Assembly (NCBI RefSeq): GCF_014645555.1
Contig: NZ_BMLY01000007.1
Location: 164,858-228,857, forward strand
Length of the DNA stretch: 64,000 bases
Direction of reading: 5' to 3'
Source of the DNA: Silvimonas amylolytica
Lineage (GTDB): Bacteria; Pseudomonadota; Gammaproteobacteria; Burkholderiales; Chitinibacteraceae
Below, piece by piece: positions 1-10,207 of the stretch. Numbering within the stretch: the first letter of the stretch is position 1; each line of letters opens with the position of its first letter. The notes beneath the pieces are model-generated. The model saw only the letters and a list, made by a program, of their open reading frames with translations, ran no database searches and was not told where the DNA came from. Made by a program: the position numbers and the translations under genes.

Positions 1-449
1 ACATGGGTAATAACCAGCAAGGGCACGTAAAGCACAGGGACCACATACATGGCCCCGAGCTGCCCGGCATGCTGCGGAATACCGGCCACCATCGCGTGGT
101 AGTAGGCAAACAGGATATCCACCAGGCCTACCAGATTAAATGCGACGGCCAATAACCAGAACAGCGGCCGTTTTCTTGCCATGAGCAATGCCAAAGTGGC
201 CAGCAGGCCGGTCATCAGATCGCCATACGCCGTTGCTACGGCGAAACTGGCCGGGAGATCAGCGCTCACCACGCCTGGCAACATGAAAGCCAGGCCGAAA
301 AACCGGAAACTGTGCAGGGTCGCAATGGCGCGATGCGCTTCGAACGGTGCCATCGACCGGAGTCGAGGCCATACGTAGGTGAAAAAGCAAACCAGCCACA
401 CCAGGTAGCCCAGCACCAGGTGCAAGCGAAAGAGCGTTTCGGGTGACAT
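1..449 (-). CDS. Integral membrane protein, C-terminus beyond window
   Basis: Partial gene read leftwards from an ATG at 449 and still open at base 1, giving at least 149 codons. A strong AGGAGG ribosome-binding site lies four bases upstream of the ATG. The protein is very hydrophobic, with about four membrane segments, starting MSPETLFRLHLVLGYLVWL. Two short patterns, AYGDLMTGLLA and FNLVGLVDILFA, recur in almost the same form and spacing in the C-terminal half of the protein encoded just upstream (517-1353), so the two look like relatives. Its stop-to-start gap from that gene is 67 bases, so they are probably cotranscribed. Function unknown; I see no catalytic motif. Confidence 0.75.
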   Translation of the reverse strand, partial: MSPETLFRLHLVLGYLVWLVCFFTYVWPRLRSMAPFEAHRAIATLHSFRFFGLAFMLPGVVSADLPASFAVATAYGDLMTGLLATLALLMARKRPLFWLLAVAFNLVGLVDILFAYYHAMVAGIPQHAGQLGAMYVVPVLYVPLLVITH

Positions 450-516
450 ATTTCCTCCTGCACGGCATGCCCGTGTCTGAATCAAAAACGATCGGTTGAG
501 AACGTGAATGTGGCGG

Positions 517-1353
517 TTACCTGGTGCGCCGCCGGGACAACTGACGCAAAGAGAGTGCATGTAACAAGATTGAACCTGGCACCACAAAAGCCGGTGTCAG
601 CACGTAGGGATACAGGCCGGCGTTAAGACTCGGCATCTCTGGCGTGATCAACTGAAAACGCCCAGGTGCTGTGATCAGCCCCAAGATCACGGCGATTGCA
701 AAATCAGTCAGGCCAAACAAATTCCAGGTCACAGCCACTTTGCGTCCCCTGGCTGTTCCCGTTGCCACAATCATGGCTGCCGGGATAGCGAACAGGCCAG
801 TCAGCACATCTCCCGTTCCCGCCGGCAACGCATCCACGCTGGCCATCGTGCCATGCAACCATGCGGCAATGGCCCACCCACCAAATACGCGATAGAACTG
901 CAGGGCAACGAGCCATTCTGCCGGCATGGCATCAAGCACTTGTCCCACGCGCCGGGATAGCAACAACAGTGGCAGGCCAATGATCACCGGCACAAAGATG
1001 GCCAGGGGCAGAAACGGCAACGGTGGTGGCACATGATTCAGGCGAAAGACGCCATGAATGGCAGCGCTCCAGATGATGGCAAACCACAACGCATGTGGAA
1101 TCAAGATCAAAAGCCAGGTGGTTCGACGCTGGGAAGAGGTCAGTTCAGTGCGTTCGAGAGCCAGCCACAAGCCGAGCGCAATCAACAGTTGCGTCACACA
1201 CTGATGCGCAGTGGTCTGGAACCCACTGGACGGAATAATTGGCTGCCAGTAGTTCACGCCCACCCACAGCAGCGTGAGTGGCGTGAGGTACAGCAAGCTA
1301 CGCCAGGCCTGCCAGGAGGGAGCAATGACGGCAGCAACAGAGGAAGAATTCAT
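517..1353 (-). CDS. Polytopic membrane protein of unknown function
   Basis: A 278-residue protein with roughly seven hydrophobic segments and no signal peptide, ending in a short basic tail (QLSRRRTR). Its second half carries GTGDVLTGLFAI and WNLFGLTDFAIA, matching patterns in the neighbouring protein at 1-449, which suggests an old duplication in which one copy kept an N-terminal extension. It is transcribed away from a LysR-type regulator whose start lies 139 bases off; that divergent layout usually means the regulator controls the pair. I recognise no family with confidence and assign no function. Confidence 0.75.
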   Translation of the reverse strand: MNSSSVAAVIAPSWQAWRSLLYLTPLTLLWVGVNYWQPIIPSSGFQTTAHQCVTQLLIALGLWLALERTELTSSQRRTTWLLILIPHALWFAIIWSAAIHGVFRLNHVPPPLPFLPLAIFVPVIIGLPLLLLSRRVGQVLDAMPAEWLVALQFYRVFGGWAIAAWLHGTMASVDALPAGTGDVLTGLFAIPAAMIVATGTARGRKVAVTWNLFGLTDFAIAVILGLITAPGRFQLITPEMPSLNAGLYPYVLTPAFVVPGSILLHALSLRQLSRRRTR

Positions 1354-1435
1354 CAGTGGCGCTCCAGATCAACGATGGGTTCCAGGCGTGACAAGGCGGG
1401 TCGCACGAAGGCCAGAACACATGCCATCGGCATAC

Positions 1436-1454
1436 ACGATAGGTGTAACATCGT
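1436..1454. promoter_or_regulatory. Inverted repeat in the LysR divergent intergenic region
   Basis: ACGAT, nine bases, ATCGT: a perfect five-base inverted repeat centred about 48 bases before the LysR ATG and about 90 bases before the divergent membrane gene. LysR-type regulators bind dyads of this kind between divergent genes. The arms are short and could arise by chance, so the call is tentative. Confidence 0.3.
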
Positions 1455-1492
1455 TTCGCACAAGCGACTATTCACCACAATGTTGACGGGCT

Positions 1493-2416
1493 ATGAAGCA
1501 GAACTTCACAGTCAGGCAGGGTGCCCTTGATGGCGTAGAAGCATTCCTGAGCGTAGCGAGGCATCGCAACTTTCGAAAAGCCGCAGCCGAGCTTGGGGTC
1601 ACCCCTTCTGCCATCAGTCAAGCGGTGCGTTTGCTGGAAGCGCGCATTGGCGCGGCGCTATTCATACGTACCACACGCAGCGTGGGGCTCACGGAAGCTG
1701 GTGAACGTTTTCTTTCACGCGCCAAGCCCGCGTTCGAAGAGCTTGTGGCCGCCCGTGAAGTCGCGCGTGACCTGGGCCAGCGCCCTACGGGCTTACTGCG
1801 CCTTTCTGTGCCCCGCGCCATCGTTCCGCTCCTGCTGGAACCGCTGCTGGCATCGTTCCACGAGGCTTATCCTGAGGTCGAAGTAGAGATTTCCGTCAGC
1901 AAAGAAGTGGTCGATCTCGCTGCAGAAGGGTTTGATGCGGGCATCCGGATGGGACAACTCATTGATGCCGATATGGTGGCAGTGCCATTGACGCCGCCAT
2001 TTCGCCTTGTGGTTGTAGGCAGCCCGGCATATTTCGCCCGACATCCCCCTCCCCGAGAAACGGGTGACCTGCGCCAGCACGCTTGCTTGCGCTGGCGTCG
2101 ATCCAGCGGAGCGATCGCCCCCTGGTCGTTTCAGAGCATGGACCAAACGACAGAGATCGTCGTGGCAGGACCTCTGATCGCCAGCGACTTTCCGACCATG
2201 CTGGGTGCGGCAATAGAAGGCATCGGGCTGGCCCAGCTACCTGAACCGATGGTCGCAGATGCGATCACAACCGGCCGACTCATTCAGGTACTGGACCCGG
2301 TCGCTCCCACGTTGCCGGGTGTGTTTCTTTGTTATCCCGGTCGGCACCAGGTCATGCCCAAGCTCCGGGCATTTATAGATCACGTGAAAGATCAGCGGAC
2401 ACGGGAAGCAAAGTAA
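1493..2416 (+). CDS. LysR-family transcriptional regulator
   Basis: A 307-residue LysR-type regulator. Residues 10-70 form the winged helix-turn-helix (FLSVARHRNFRKAAAELGV, then TPSAISQAVRLLEARIG), followed by the usual LFIRTTRSVGLTEAG wing and linker helix. The rest (about 95-300) is the periplasmic-binding-protein-like effector domain. Sequences such as GFDAGIRMG and DFPTMLGAAIEGIGLAQLP are typical of the AaeR/DmlR-like branch. It faces the membrane-protein pair at 1-1353, its likely target. The effector cannot be read from sequence. The ribosome-binding site is weak. Confidence 0.93.
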   Translation: MKQNFTVRQGALDGVEAFLSVARHRNFRKAAAELGVTPSAISQAVRLLEARIGAALFIRTTRSVGLTEAGERFLSRAKPAFEELVAAREVARDLGQRPTGLLRLSVPRAIVPLLLEPLLASFHEAYPEVEVEISVSKEVVDLAAEGFDAGIRMGQLIDADMVAVPLTPPFRLVVVGSPAYFARHPPPRETGDLRQHACLRWRRSSGAIAPWSFQSMDQTTEIVVAGPLIASDFPTMLGAAIEGIGLAQLPEPMVADAITTGRLIQVLDPVAPTLPGVFLCYPGRHQVMPKLRAFIDHVKDQRTREAK

Positions 2417-2741
2417 TTCCAGGCCCGGTTCGCCCACGTGGCACCACAGAAAATGAAGTAAAACTACGCAAAATGTGAATTTTGCCGTTTTTGTCCATTC
2501 ACCGAACCCGTGTATTGATGACGCCATCAGGAAAAGCTGCAAAACCTGACCCTTTGTCAGGAATATGTAGCCCAAATCTGATTTACACCGAAAATTTACC
2601 GCAATCTGGCTGTCCTCTCTCTGTCGATCCATGCAGGACCAGGACATATAGCCGCCCATGACATCTTCATAGGGCTGGCGGCAAAGCGGCTTTCAACCTA
2701 AAATAGACAGCCTTTGTACTCATCAGTCTAACCAGGCCCGC
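2417..2741. other. Intergenic region between lysR and mlaF
   Basis: No convincing gene. It holds a small hairpin with a T-run just after lysR (2468-2493) and a -10-like TAAAAT at 2699-2704, about 40 bases before mlaF, without a good -35 partner. A minus-strand open frame crosses it but lacks a ribosome-binding site, runs into the 3' end of lysR antisense and has no recognisable domain. Confidence 0.6.
2468..2493 (+). terminator. Weak hairpin-plus-T-run after lysR
   Basis: Seven-base stem GCAAAAT/ATTTTGC with a GTGA loop, followed by CCGTTTTTG. The stem is AT-rich, so termination would be inefficient. Confidence 0.35.
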
Positions 2742-3551
2742 ATGACATCCCCGCTTGTTCAGCTCGACCGGGTTCGCTTTGGCTATTCCGACCGCGACAT
2801 TCTCACAGATGTATCGCTGACGATCGCGCGCGGCCAGATGGTAGCGATCATGGGTGGATCAGGCTCTGGCAAAACGACGTTGTTGCGATTGATTGGCGGC
2901 CAGGTGAGGGCCCAGTCCGGCACCGTGCAGGTGGATGGCGAAGACGTCGGCAAGCTCTCCGAGAGCCGCATGTACGCCATGCGCCGCAAACTGGGGATGC
3001 TGTTCCAGTTCGGTGCCCTGTTCACCGATCTTTCGGTCTACGACAACGTGGCCTTTCCGCTGCGTGAAAGAACCAATCTACCCGAGACCGTCGTTCGCGA
3101 TCTGGTTCTGATGAAGCTGCAGGCTGTGGGTTTGCGCGGTGCCAGTAACCTGATGCCATTTGAATTGTCCGGCGGCATGGCTCGCCGTGTGGCGCTGGCA
3201 CGGGCGATTGCGCTGGACCCGATGCTGATGATGTATGACGAGCCCTTTACCGGGCTTGATCCGATTTCCCTTTCTACCATTGGCCAATTGGTGCGCGAAC
3301 TGAACGACGCACTCGGCGCAGCCTCGATCATCGTCACGCATGATGTCGCAGAGTCGCTGGCACTGGTGGATTATGTGTATTTCCTCTCTGGAGGCCGTGT
3401 GGTCGGCCAGGGTACGCCGGACGAAATCCGCGCTTCGACCGAGCCATTCATTAAACAGTTCATCAATGGTGAACGCGACGGCCCGTTGCCGTTCCATAAG
3501 CCGGCGCCCGACTATGCGCTTGATCTGGGACTGGAGCAGCCCCATGACTGA
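2742..3551 (+). CDS. mlaF: Phospholipid transport ABC ATPase MlaF
   Basis: ATPase of the MlaFEDB inner-membrane complex that moves phospholipids between the inner membrane and the periplasmic carrier MlaC. 269 residues with Walker [10 protein letters not shown] (about 38-46), ABC signature [14 protein letters not shown], Walker [13 protein letters not shown] and H-loop VTHD, in the normal order and length. It opens a five-gene operon in which every gene overlaps or touches the next: its last eight bases contain the start of mlaE. The MARRV form of the signature is typical of the Mla/Ttg2A group rather than other ABC importers. Confidence 0.96.
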   Translation: MTSPLVQLDRVRFGYSDRDILTDVSLTIARGQMVAIMGGSGSGKTTLLRLIGGQVRAQSGTVQVDGEDVGKLSESRMYAMRRKLGMLFQFGALFTDLSVYDNVAFPLRERTNLPETVVRDLVLMKLQAVGLRGASNLMPFELSGGMARRVALARAIALDPMLMMYDEPFTGLDPISLSTIGQLVRELNDALGAASIIVTHDVAESLALVDYVYFLSGGRVVGQGTPDEIRASTEPFIKQFINGERDGPLPFHKPAPDYALDLGLEQPHD

Positions 3552-4350
3552 TCGTACTGGCAACTTCTTTGTCCGGTTTTTCTCGGCCATCGGTGAGCCG
3601 TTTACCAACGCGTTCATCAAGACCGGTTTTGCCGGCCGCTTCTTGCTTTCGGTGCTGCGTCATTCGCCAACAGCGCTGACGCGCTTTCGATTGACGATGC
3701 GCGAGATCTGGTTCGCGGGCGTGCTGTCCGTGCTGATCATCGTGGTGTCCGGCTTGTTTGTTGGCATGGTGCTGGCTTTGCAAGGCTATGACACGCTCAG
3801 CCGATTTGGCGCGTCATCTGCACTGGGTGTCCTCGTGGCTTTGTCATTGGTCCGTGAACTCGGTCCTGTGGTGGGTGCCCTGTTATTTGCGAGCCGCGCC
3901 GGGTCTGCCATTACGGCGGAAATCGGCCTGATGAAGGCAACGGAACAATTGTCCGCCATGGAAATGATGGCAGTGAACCCGATAGCCCGTGTCGTCGTAC
4001 CCAAGTTCTGGGGCGGCGTGATTTCGATGCCTTTGCTGGCAGCCATGTTCAGTGCCATGGGCATCATCGGCGGCTATCTGATTGGTGTGCAGTTGCTGGG
4101 ACTTGATTCCGGCATCTTCTGGTCGCAAATGCAAAGTTCGGTGGATCTGCGTTTTGATGTTATGAACGGCGTGATCAAGAGCATTGCATTCGGTATCGCG
4201 GTGTCGCTGATCGCGGTGTTTGAAGGGTATGACGCACCACCGACTGCTGAAGGCGTGTCGGGCGCGACCACCCGCACCGTGGTGATTTCGGCTTTGGTTA
4301 TTCTTGGTCTGGATGTGATCCTGACCGCATTCATGTTCCGGGGAATCTGA
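3544..4350 (+). CDS. mlaE: Phospholipid transport permease MlaE
   Basis: Membrane permease of the Mla complex, 268 residues, MlaE/DUF140 family. Recognisable family stretches are [32 protein letters not shown] and [13 protein letters not shown], with about five hydrophobic segments. The frame is open further upstream, but the ATG at 3544 (MTDRTGNFF) gives the family length and places the start inside the last codons of mlaF, in the overlapping style of the whole operon. Its stop and the mlaD start share one base (TGATG). Confidence 0.95.
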   Translation: MTDRTGNFFVRFFSAIGEPFTNAFIKTGFAGRFLLSVLRHSPTALTRFRLTMREIWFAGVLSVLIIVVSGLFVGMVLALQGYDTLSRFGASSALGVLVALSLVRELGPVVGALLFASRAGSAITAEIGLMKATEQLSAMEMMAVNPIARVVVPKFWGGVISMPLLAAMFSAMGIIGGYLIGVQLLGLDSGIFWSQMQSSVDLRFDVMNGVIKSIAFGIAVSLIAVFEGYDAPPTAEGVSGATTRTVVISALVILGLDVILTAFMFRGI

Positions 4351-4835
4351 TGAAACGAGGCATGCTCGACTTCTGGGTCGGTCTGTTTATTGCCGCTGGG
4401 GTGGTCGCCATTCTGTTCCTGGCTTTGCGCGTAAGCAGCCAGAGTGCTCTACCTGCGCGTTCCACGTACAACGTGACAGCCAATTTCGACAACATTGGCG
4501 GCCTGAAAGTGCGCGCCCCCGTTAAAAGTGCCGGGGTGGTCGTGGGCCGGGTCACAAACATCGAGCTCGATACCTCCCGTTACGTGGCCAAGGTAACGAT
4601 GGCGCTGGATAATCACTATCATTTCAGTCGTGATTCTTCAGCAGAAATTCTGACGTCCGGCCTTCTGGGTGAGCAATATATCGGCATCACTCCTGGCGCT
4701 GACGACAAAATGCTGACCGCAGGCAGCACCTTCAAACTGACCTCGTCAGCCATTGTGCTTGAACAATTGATCAGTCGTTTCCTGTTCTCCAAAGCGGAAG
4801 ACAGTGGCGATAAAACAAACGCAGGAAATCAATAA
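4350..4835 (+). CDS. mlaD: Phospholipid-binding MCE protein MlaD
   Basis: 161-residue single-pass inner-membrane protein whose periplasmic MCE domain forms a hexameric ring passing lipids to MlaC. One N-terminal membrane helix (FWVGLFIAAGVVAILFLAL, about 8-26), then the MCE domain (about 38-115) with the hallmark NIGGLKVRAPVKSAGVVVG and GLLGEQYIGI. The start overlaps the mlaE stop by one base and the stop overlaps the mlaC start by one base (TAATG), so translation is probably coupled along the operon. Confidence 0.95.
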   Translation: MKRGMLDFWVGLFIAAGVVAILFLALRVSSQSALPARSTYNVTANFDNIGGLKVRAPVKSAGVVVGRVTNIELDTSRYVAKVTMALDNHYHFSRDSSAEILTSGLLGEQYIGITPGADDKMLTAGSTFKLTSSAIVLEQLISRFLFSKAEDSGDKTNAGNQ

Positions 4836-5455
4836 TGACCGTGCTGAAAAAATGGCTGGTGGCCTTGTGTGCCGCCGCACTGCTCCCCGCTGCTTTTGCT
4901 GCAGCAACCGACACGCCTGAACAAATCGTGCGCAACGTCAGCCGTGACGTCCTTGATATCCTCAAGAAGAGCGACAAAAACCCGGCATCCGTCCGTGATC
5001 AGGTTGACGCCAAGCTGGTGCCACTGGCTGACTTTAACCGTATGACCGCACTGGCTGTGGGCCGCTACTGGAAGAGTGCAACACCGGATCAACAAGCTGC
5101 GCTGACCAAAGAATTCCGGACCATGCTGGTTCGCACTTATCTTTCTGCGCTGACTATCTACAAGAACTCTTCGGTCGACGTGAAAGGCTCGCGTCCGGGT
5201 GATACGCCAGACGAGCAAACCGTGCAAACTGAAGTGAATCTGCCAGGCCAGAAACCGATCGGTCTCGATTTCAACTTCGAAAAAGCAGATAACGGCTGGA
5301 AGGTGTACGACATTTCGGTCGAAGGCATCAGCTTCATCAATAGCCACCGTAATCAGTTTGGCACGGTAATCCGCAAAGACGGTATTGATGGCCTGATCCA
5401 GCAATTGAGCGCCCAGAACGCGAACGCGACCAAGAGCGGCACCGCGGCAAAATGA
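4835..5455 (+). CDS. mlaC: Periplasmic phospholipid carrier MlaC
   Basis: 206 residues, MlaC/Ttg2D family. A Sec signal peptide covers about 1-23 (hydrophobic core LVALCAAALLPAAFAA). Family features follow: FNRMTALAVGRYWKSA, LTKEFRTMLVRTYLSAL and the C-terminal GWKVYDISVEGISFINSHR. It shuttles phospholipid between outer-membrane MlaA and inner-membrane MlaFEDB. Last four bases (ATGA) are the start of mlaB. Confidence 0.95.
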   Translation: MTVLKKWLVALCAAALLPAAFAAATDTPEQIVRNVSRDVLDILKKSDKNPASVRDQVDAKLVPLADFNRMTALAVGRYWKSATPDQQAALTKEFRTMLVRTYLSALTIYKNSSVDVKGSRPGDTPDEQTVQTEVNLPGQKPIGLDFNFEKADNGWKVYDISVEGISFINSHRNQFGTVIRKDGIDGLIQQLSAQNANATKSGTAAK

Positions 5456-5721
5456 GTACCTATATCGTCACAGGCAACCTCACGATGCTCACTGCCAGCG
5501 CTCAGCTGGCGGCGTTTTCGTGGCCTGCGGGCGCAAGCGAAATGATGCTCGATCTGACCCAGGTAGCCGAAGTGGATTCGGCCGCAGTGTCCGTGTTGTT
5601 GCACTGGCAGCGCATGGCCCAAGCCCGCAAGGGCCGGCTGACGATCAAAAACATGCCCGTTTCGCTAGCCGAACTGATACGGCTCTATGACGTGCAATCC
5701 TTGCTACCCGTCAGTGCCTGA
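5452..5721 (+). CDS. mlaB: STAS-domain protein MlaB
   Basis: 89-residue cytoplasmic STAS-domain subunit that stabilises and activates the MlaF ATPase. The STAS signature is visible as LDLTQVAEVDSAAVSVLLHW, with the conserved D-S pair. Starts by a four-base ATGA overlap with mlaC. It ends the operon: a strong hairpin terminator begins 14 bases after its stop. Confidence 0.9.
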   Translation: MSTYIVTGNLTMLTASAQLAAFSWPAGASEMMLDLTQVAEVDSAAVSVLLHWQRMAQARKGRLTIKNMPVSLAELIRLYDVQSLLPVSA

Positions 5722-5734
5722 CCGGTTTTGGCTC

Positions 5735-5760
5735 AACCCCGCCGTAGCGCGGGGTTTTTA
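5735..5760 (+). terminator. Rho-independent terminator of the mla operon
   Basis: Eight-base stem AACCCCGC/GCGGGGTT with a six-base loop, then TTTT, directly after mlaB. Confidence 0.85.
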
Positions 5761-5795
5761 CTTTTCCTCATTGTCATAATCCTTTGTAACTCAGG

Positions 5796-5824
5796 CTGAT
5801 AGCTTGCAAGAAACCACTTACAAT
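5796..5824 (+). promoter_or_regulatory. Candidate sigma-70 promoter of mlaA
   Basis: CTGATA (-35, 5796-5801), exactly 17 bases, TACAAT (-10, 5819-5824). It lies between the mla terminator and the mlaA coding region, and overlaps the upstream TTG that would otherwise be a possible mlaA start. Confidence 0.5.
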
Positions 5825-5845
5825 ACAGCCCTGACTACTGAACCC

Positions 5846-6748
5846 ATGACCCGATACCCGATCATGCGAAGACTCGTGCCCATTGCAGCATTGCTGCTCA
5901 CCGCCTGTGCCAGCCCCAAAAACAACTACGACCCGCTTGAGCCCGTAAACCGTGGCATCTTCGTGGTCAACAACGTAGTTGATCGTGCGGTGGTCAAACC
6001 CGTCGCCACGGTGTATTCCGACTATGCACCCGGCCCGGTCAAACAAGGCACCAGCAACTTCTTTGGCAACATTGACGATCTATTCTCCGCGCTGGGCTCC
6101 GTACTGGAAGGCCGCTTCAAGGATGCGGGCGTGAGCTTCGGCCGCGTGGCAGTCAACACCTCAATTGGTCTTTTGGGTATTTTCGACTGGGCCAGCGACA
6201 TGAACATGCCCAAGCCGGATCAGGACCTGGGTCTGGCGTTAGGGCACTGGGGCATTGGCTCAGGCCCATACCTGATGCTGCCGTTCCTTGGCCCGACCAC
6301 GCTGCGCGACTCGGTTGATCCGGCGGTACGCTGGTTCTATGGTCCGGGCAGTTATCTCAATACCACGGGAGAGCAGGTCGCATGGGCCGCAGTCGATGGC
6401 ATCAATCTGCGCGCACAGGTTCTGCCACTGGATGCACTGATCGAATCCCAGCCAGATCCCTATGCATATATCCGCGATGCCTATCTGCAACGCCGCTGGT
6501 ACAAGGTCTACGACGGCAAACCCCCGCATGCGCTGCAATTGGGCGAAACGGATGACGATGATGGTCCTGACGACGCGGCCCCTGCAGCCAAACCTGCGGC
6601 CAATGCCAGCGAGCCGGCTGCTTCCGTCGACAAACCGGTAGCCCCAGCAGAGGAAGCAAGTGCCGTACCCAAGGTTGCAGCAGCGTCAGAGGTTGCCGCA
6701 GAGCACGTAGTGGCAGATGCGTCGACCCCCACAAAGGCAGAGCAGTGA
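5846..6748 (+). CDS. mlaA: Outer-membrane lipoprotein MlaA (VacJ)
   Basis: Outer-membrane component of the Mla pathway, which removes misplaced phospholipid from the outer leaflet. 300 residues from this ATG. A lipoprotein signal peptide (MRRLVPIAALLLTAC) puts the lipidated cysteine in a LLTAC lipobox. Family blocks follow: DPLEPVNRGIFVVNNVVDR, FFGNIDDLFSALG, LGHWGIGSGPYLMLPFLGP. An ATG at 5864 (MRRLVP) is an equally good start; neither has a clear ribosome-binding site, and the TTG at 5804 is disfavoured by the promoter. The last 70 or so residues are an acidic then Ala/Pro/Ser-rich low-complexity tail not needed by the family fold. Confidence 0.93.
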   Translation: MTRYPIMRRLVPIAALLLTACASPKNNYDPLEPVNRGIFVVNNVVDRAVVKPVATVYSDYAPGPVKQGTSNFFGNIDDLFSALGSVLEGRFKDAGVSFGRVAVNTSIGLLGIFDWASDMNMPKPDQDLGLALGHWGIGSGPYLMLPFLGPTTLRDSVDPAVRWFYGPGSYLNTTGEQVAWAAVDGINLRAQVLPLDALIESQPDPYAYIRDAYLQRRWYKVYDGKPPHALQLGETDDDDGPDDAAPAAKPAANASEPAASVDKPVAPAEEASAVPKVAAASEVAAEHVVADASTPTKAEQ

Positions 6749-7653
6749 GCGCCATCCAGTTCCAGAATATCGTCAAGCACTACGGCGATCTGCAGGCCCT
6801 CAACAATGTCAGTTTCAACGTTGAAGAGGGCGACTTCTTTGCTTTGCTAGGCCCGAACGGGGCCGGCAAAACCACGTTAATCTCGATCCTTGGCGGGCTG
6901 GCGCGCGCCTCCAGCGGCCAGGTATCGATCATGGGGCGGGACGTTGTCGCAGATTATCGCGATGCCCGTCGCGCTGTTGGCATCGTGCCGCAAGAACTGG
7001 TGTTTGACCCGTTCTTTACCGTGCGCGAAACCCTGCGCTTCCAGTCTGGCTATTTCGGCCTCAAGCAGAACGACGCCTGGATTGATGAAATTCTGGAAAA
7101 CCTGGGTCTGACCAACAAGGCCAACGCCAATATGCGCGCGCTGTCAGGCGGCATGAAGCGCCGGGTGATGGTCGCTCAGGCACTGGTACACCGCCCTCCC
7201 GTCATCGTCCTGGATGAACCCACCGCGGGCGTCGACGTGGAATTGCGCCAGACGCTATGGGCCTTCGTACGTCGGCTGAATGAGCAAGGTCACACCATCG
7301 TGCTGACCACGCACTATCTGGAAGAAGCCGAAGAATTATGCAATCGCATTGCCATGCTCAAGCAAGGCCGGCTGATTGCCCTGGAAGACAAAGCCAAACT
7401 GATGAATCGTGGCAAAGCACGTACGCTGCGCGTGCGGCTGGCAGGGGGCAATCTGCCATTGAGCCTCGCCGACCAGGTTCTGGCGGAAAAAGAAGGTCAG
7501 TACGAACTGCGTTTGTCTGATCTATCCGAGGTTGAAGGCATTCTGGAACAGATCCGCATGCACGGCGCCACGTTGCGAGACGTCGAAATCGCCAAGCCGG
7601 ATCTGGAAGATATCTTTGTCGAAATGATGCAAGGGCGTGGCGCTGCGGGCTAA
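6745..7653 (+). CDS. yadG: ABC-2 exporter ATP-binding protein, YadG type
   Basis: 302-residue ABC ATPase, GTG start overlapping the mlaA stop (GTGA). Walker A GPNGAGKTT (about 36-44), signature LSGGMKRRVMVAQAL, Walker B VIVLDEPTAGVD, H-loop LTTHY. The C-terminal extension after about residue 210 is typical of the DrrA/YadG group. It pairs with the permease next door. The substrate of YadGH is not established; position between mlaA and ibaG suggests an envelope role, which is inference. Confidence 0.9.
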   Translation: MSAIQFQNIVKHYGDLQALNNVSFNVEEGDFFALLGPNGAGKTTLISILGGLARASSGQVSIMGRDVVADYRDARRAVGIVPQELVFDPFFTVRETLRFQSGYFGLKQNDAWIDEILENLGLTNKANANMRALSGGMKRRVMVAQALVHRPPVIVLDEPTAGVDVELRQTLWAFVRRLNEQGHTIVLTTHYLEEAEELCNRIAMLKQGRLIALEDKAKLMNRGKARTLRVRLAGGNLPLSLADQVLAEKEGQYELRLSDLSEVEGILEQIRMHGATLRDVEIAKPDLEDIFVEMMQGRGAAG

Positions 7654-7686
7654 CGCCCATCGCCCGCTCTCATGGAACACGTCCCC

Positions 7687-8442
7687 ATGCAAGGTTTTTC
7701 CACCCTTTTCTACAAAGAGTTGCTGCGGTTCTGGAAGGTCAGCTTCCAAACCGTACTGGCGCCGATCCTCACTGCGCTGTTGTATCTCTTGATCTTCGCC
7801 CATGTTCTGGACGCCCATGTCGAGCCCTACCCGGGCGTGCGCTACACGGCCTTCCTGATTCCGGGCCTGGCGATGATGTCCATGCTGCAGAACGCGTTCT
7901 CCAATACGAGTTCGAGCATCATCCAGTCCAAGATTACCGGCAATCTCGTTTTCATCTTGTTGCCGCCGCTCTCGCACTTTGAGTTCTTTGCCGCTTACGT
8001 ACTCGCAGCGGTGCTACGCGGTGTCGTCGTCGGTGCAGGCGTGTTACTGGTAACGCTGTTCTTCACGATCCCGCCGGTGCAGCACCCCCTGTGGATCATC
8101 GTGTTTGCACTGCTTGGTTCCAGCATCATGGCCATCCTGGGTTTGATCGCCGGCATCTGGGCCGAGAAATTCGATCAACTGGCTGCATTCCAGAATTTTT
8201 TGATCATGCCGCTGACGTTTCTGTCTGGCGTGTTCTATTCAATTCACAGCCTGCCGCCGTTCTGGCAAGGCGTATCCAACTGGAACCCGGTGTTCTATGT
8301 GATTGACGGTTTCCGTTACGGTTTCTTCGGCCAGGCTGACGTCTCACCATGGCTAAGCCTGTCTGTTGGCGGATTCACGTTGCTGGCACTCGCCACACTA
8401 GGCTGGCAACTGATAAAATCCGGTTATAAATTAAGGCACTAG
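7687..8442 (+). CDS. yadH: ABC-2 exporter permease, YadH type
   Basis: 251-residue ABC-2 membrane protein with six hydrophobic segments. The C-terminal region FQNFLIMPLTFLSGVFYS and LPPFWQGVSNWNPVFYVIDG is the classic ABC-2 signature. An ATG at 7672 would add five residues (MEHVP); neither start has a strong ribosome-binding site, though GGAA lies before 7687. It forms the exporter with the preceding ATPase; 33 bases separate the genes. Confidence 0.9.
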   Translation: MQGFSTLFYKELLRFWKVSFQTVLAPILTALLYLLIFAHVLDAHVEPYPGVRYTAFLIPGLAMMSMLQNAFSNTSSSIIQSKITGNLVFILLPPLSHFEFFAAYVLAAVLRGVVVGAGVLLVTLFFTIPPVQHPLWIIVFALLGSSIMAILGLIAGIWAEKFDQLAAFQNFLIMPLTFLSGVFYSIHSLPPFWQGVSNWNPVFYVIDGFRYGFFGQADVSPWLSLSVGGFTLLALATLGWQLIKSGYKLRH

Positions 8443-8461
8443 CCAGAAAGCAAAGACAGAC

Positions 8462-8697
8462 ATGACTCCCGAGCAAGTTCAGACCCTGCTAATCACCCGA
8501 CTCGACGCCACCGTGGCAGAGGTCAAGGGTGATGGCCACCACTTCTACGCCCGCGTGGTTTCGCCCCGTTTTGAGGGCCTTGCACTACTGGCGCGACACC
8601 GCCTTGTCAAAGAGGCCCTCAAGGATGTGATCGATTCTGGCGAACTGCATGCGCTCTCGCTGGAAAAGACCGCCACGCCGGCCGAATGGGCCGCGCT

Positions 8698-8701
<4 letters not shown>
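8462..8701 (+). CDS. ibaG: BolA-family protein IbaG
   Basis: 79-residue BolA-fold protein. The core GDGHHFYARVVSPRFEGL and the end HALSLEKTATPAEW match the IbaG (YrbA) branch, which works with monothiol glutaredoxins in iron-sulfur handling. In enterobacteria ibaG sits directly between mlaB and murA. Here murA still follows, but mlaA and the yadGH exporter separate it from mlaB. Its stop overlaps the start of the next small gene. Confidence 0.9.

Positions 8702-10206
<1,505 letters not shown>

Positions 10207-10207
<1 letters not shown>

Noticed and set aside
2237..2659. 140-codon minus-strand frame over the end of lysR and the intergenic gap
   Set aside because: No ribosome-binding site, no recognisable domain, half of it antisense to lysR, and odd composition rich in Cys, Trp and His.
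5804..5845. TTG at 5804 as mlaA start
   Set aside because: It falls inside the predicted promoter and adds residues that spoil the lipoprotein signal peptide.
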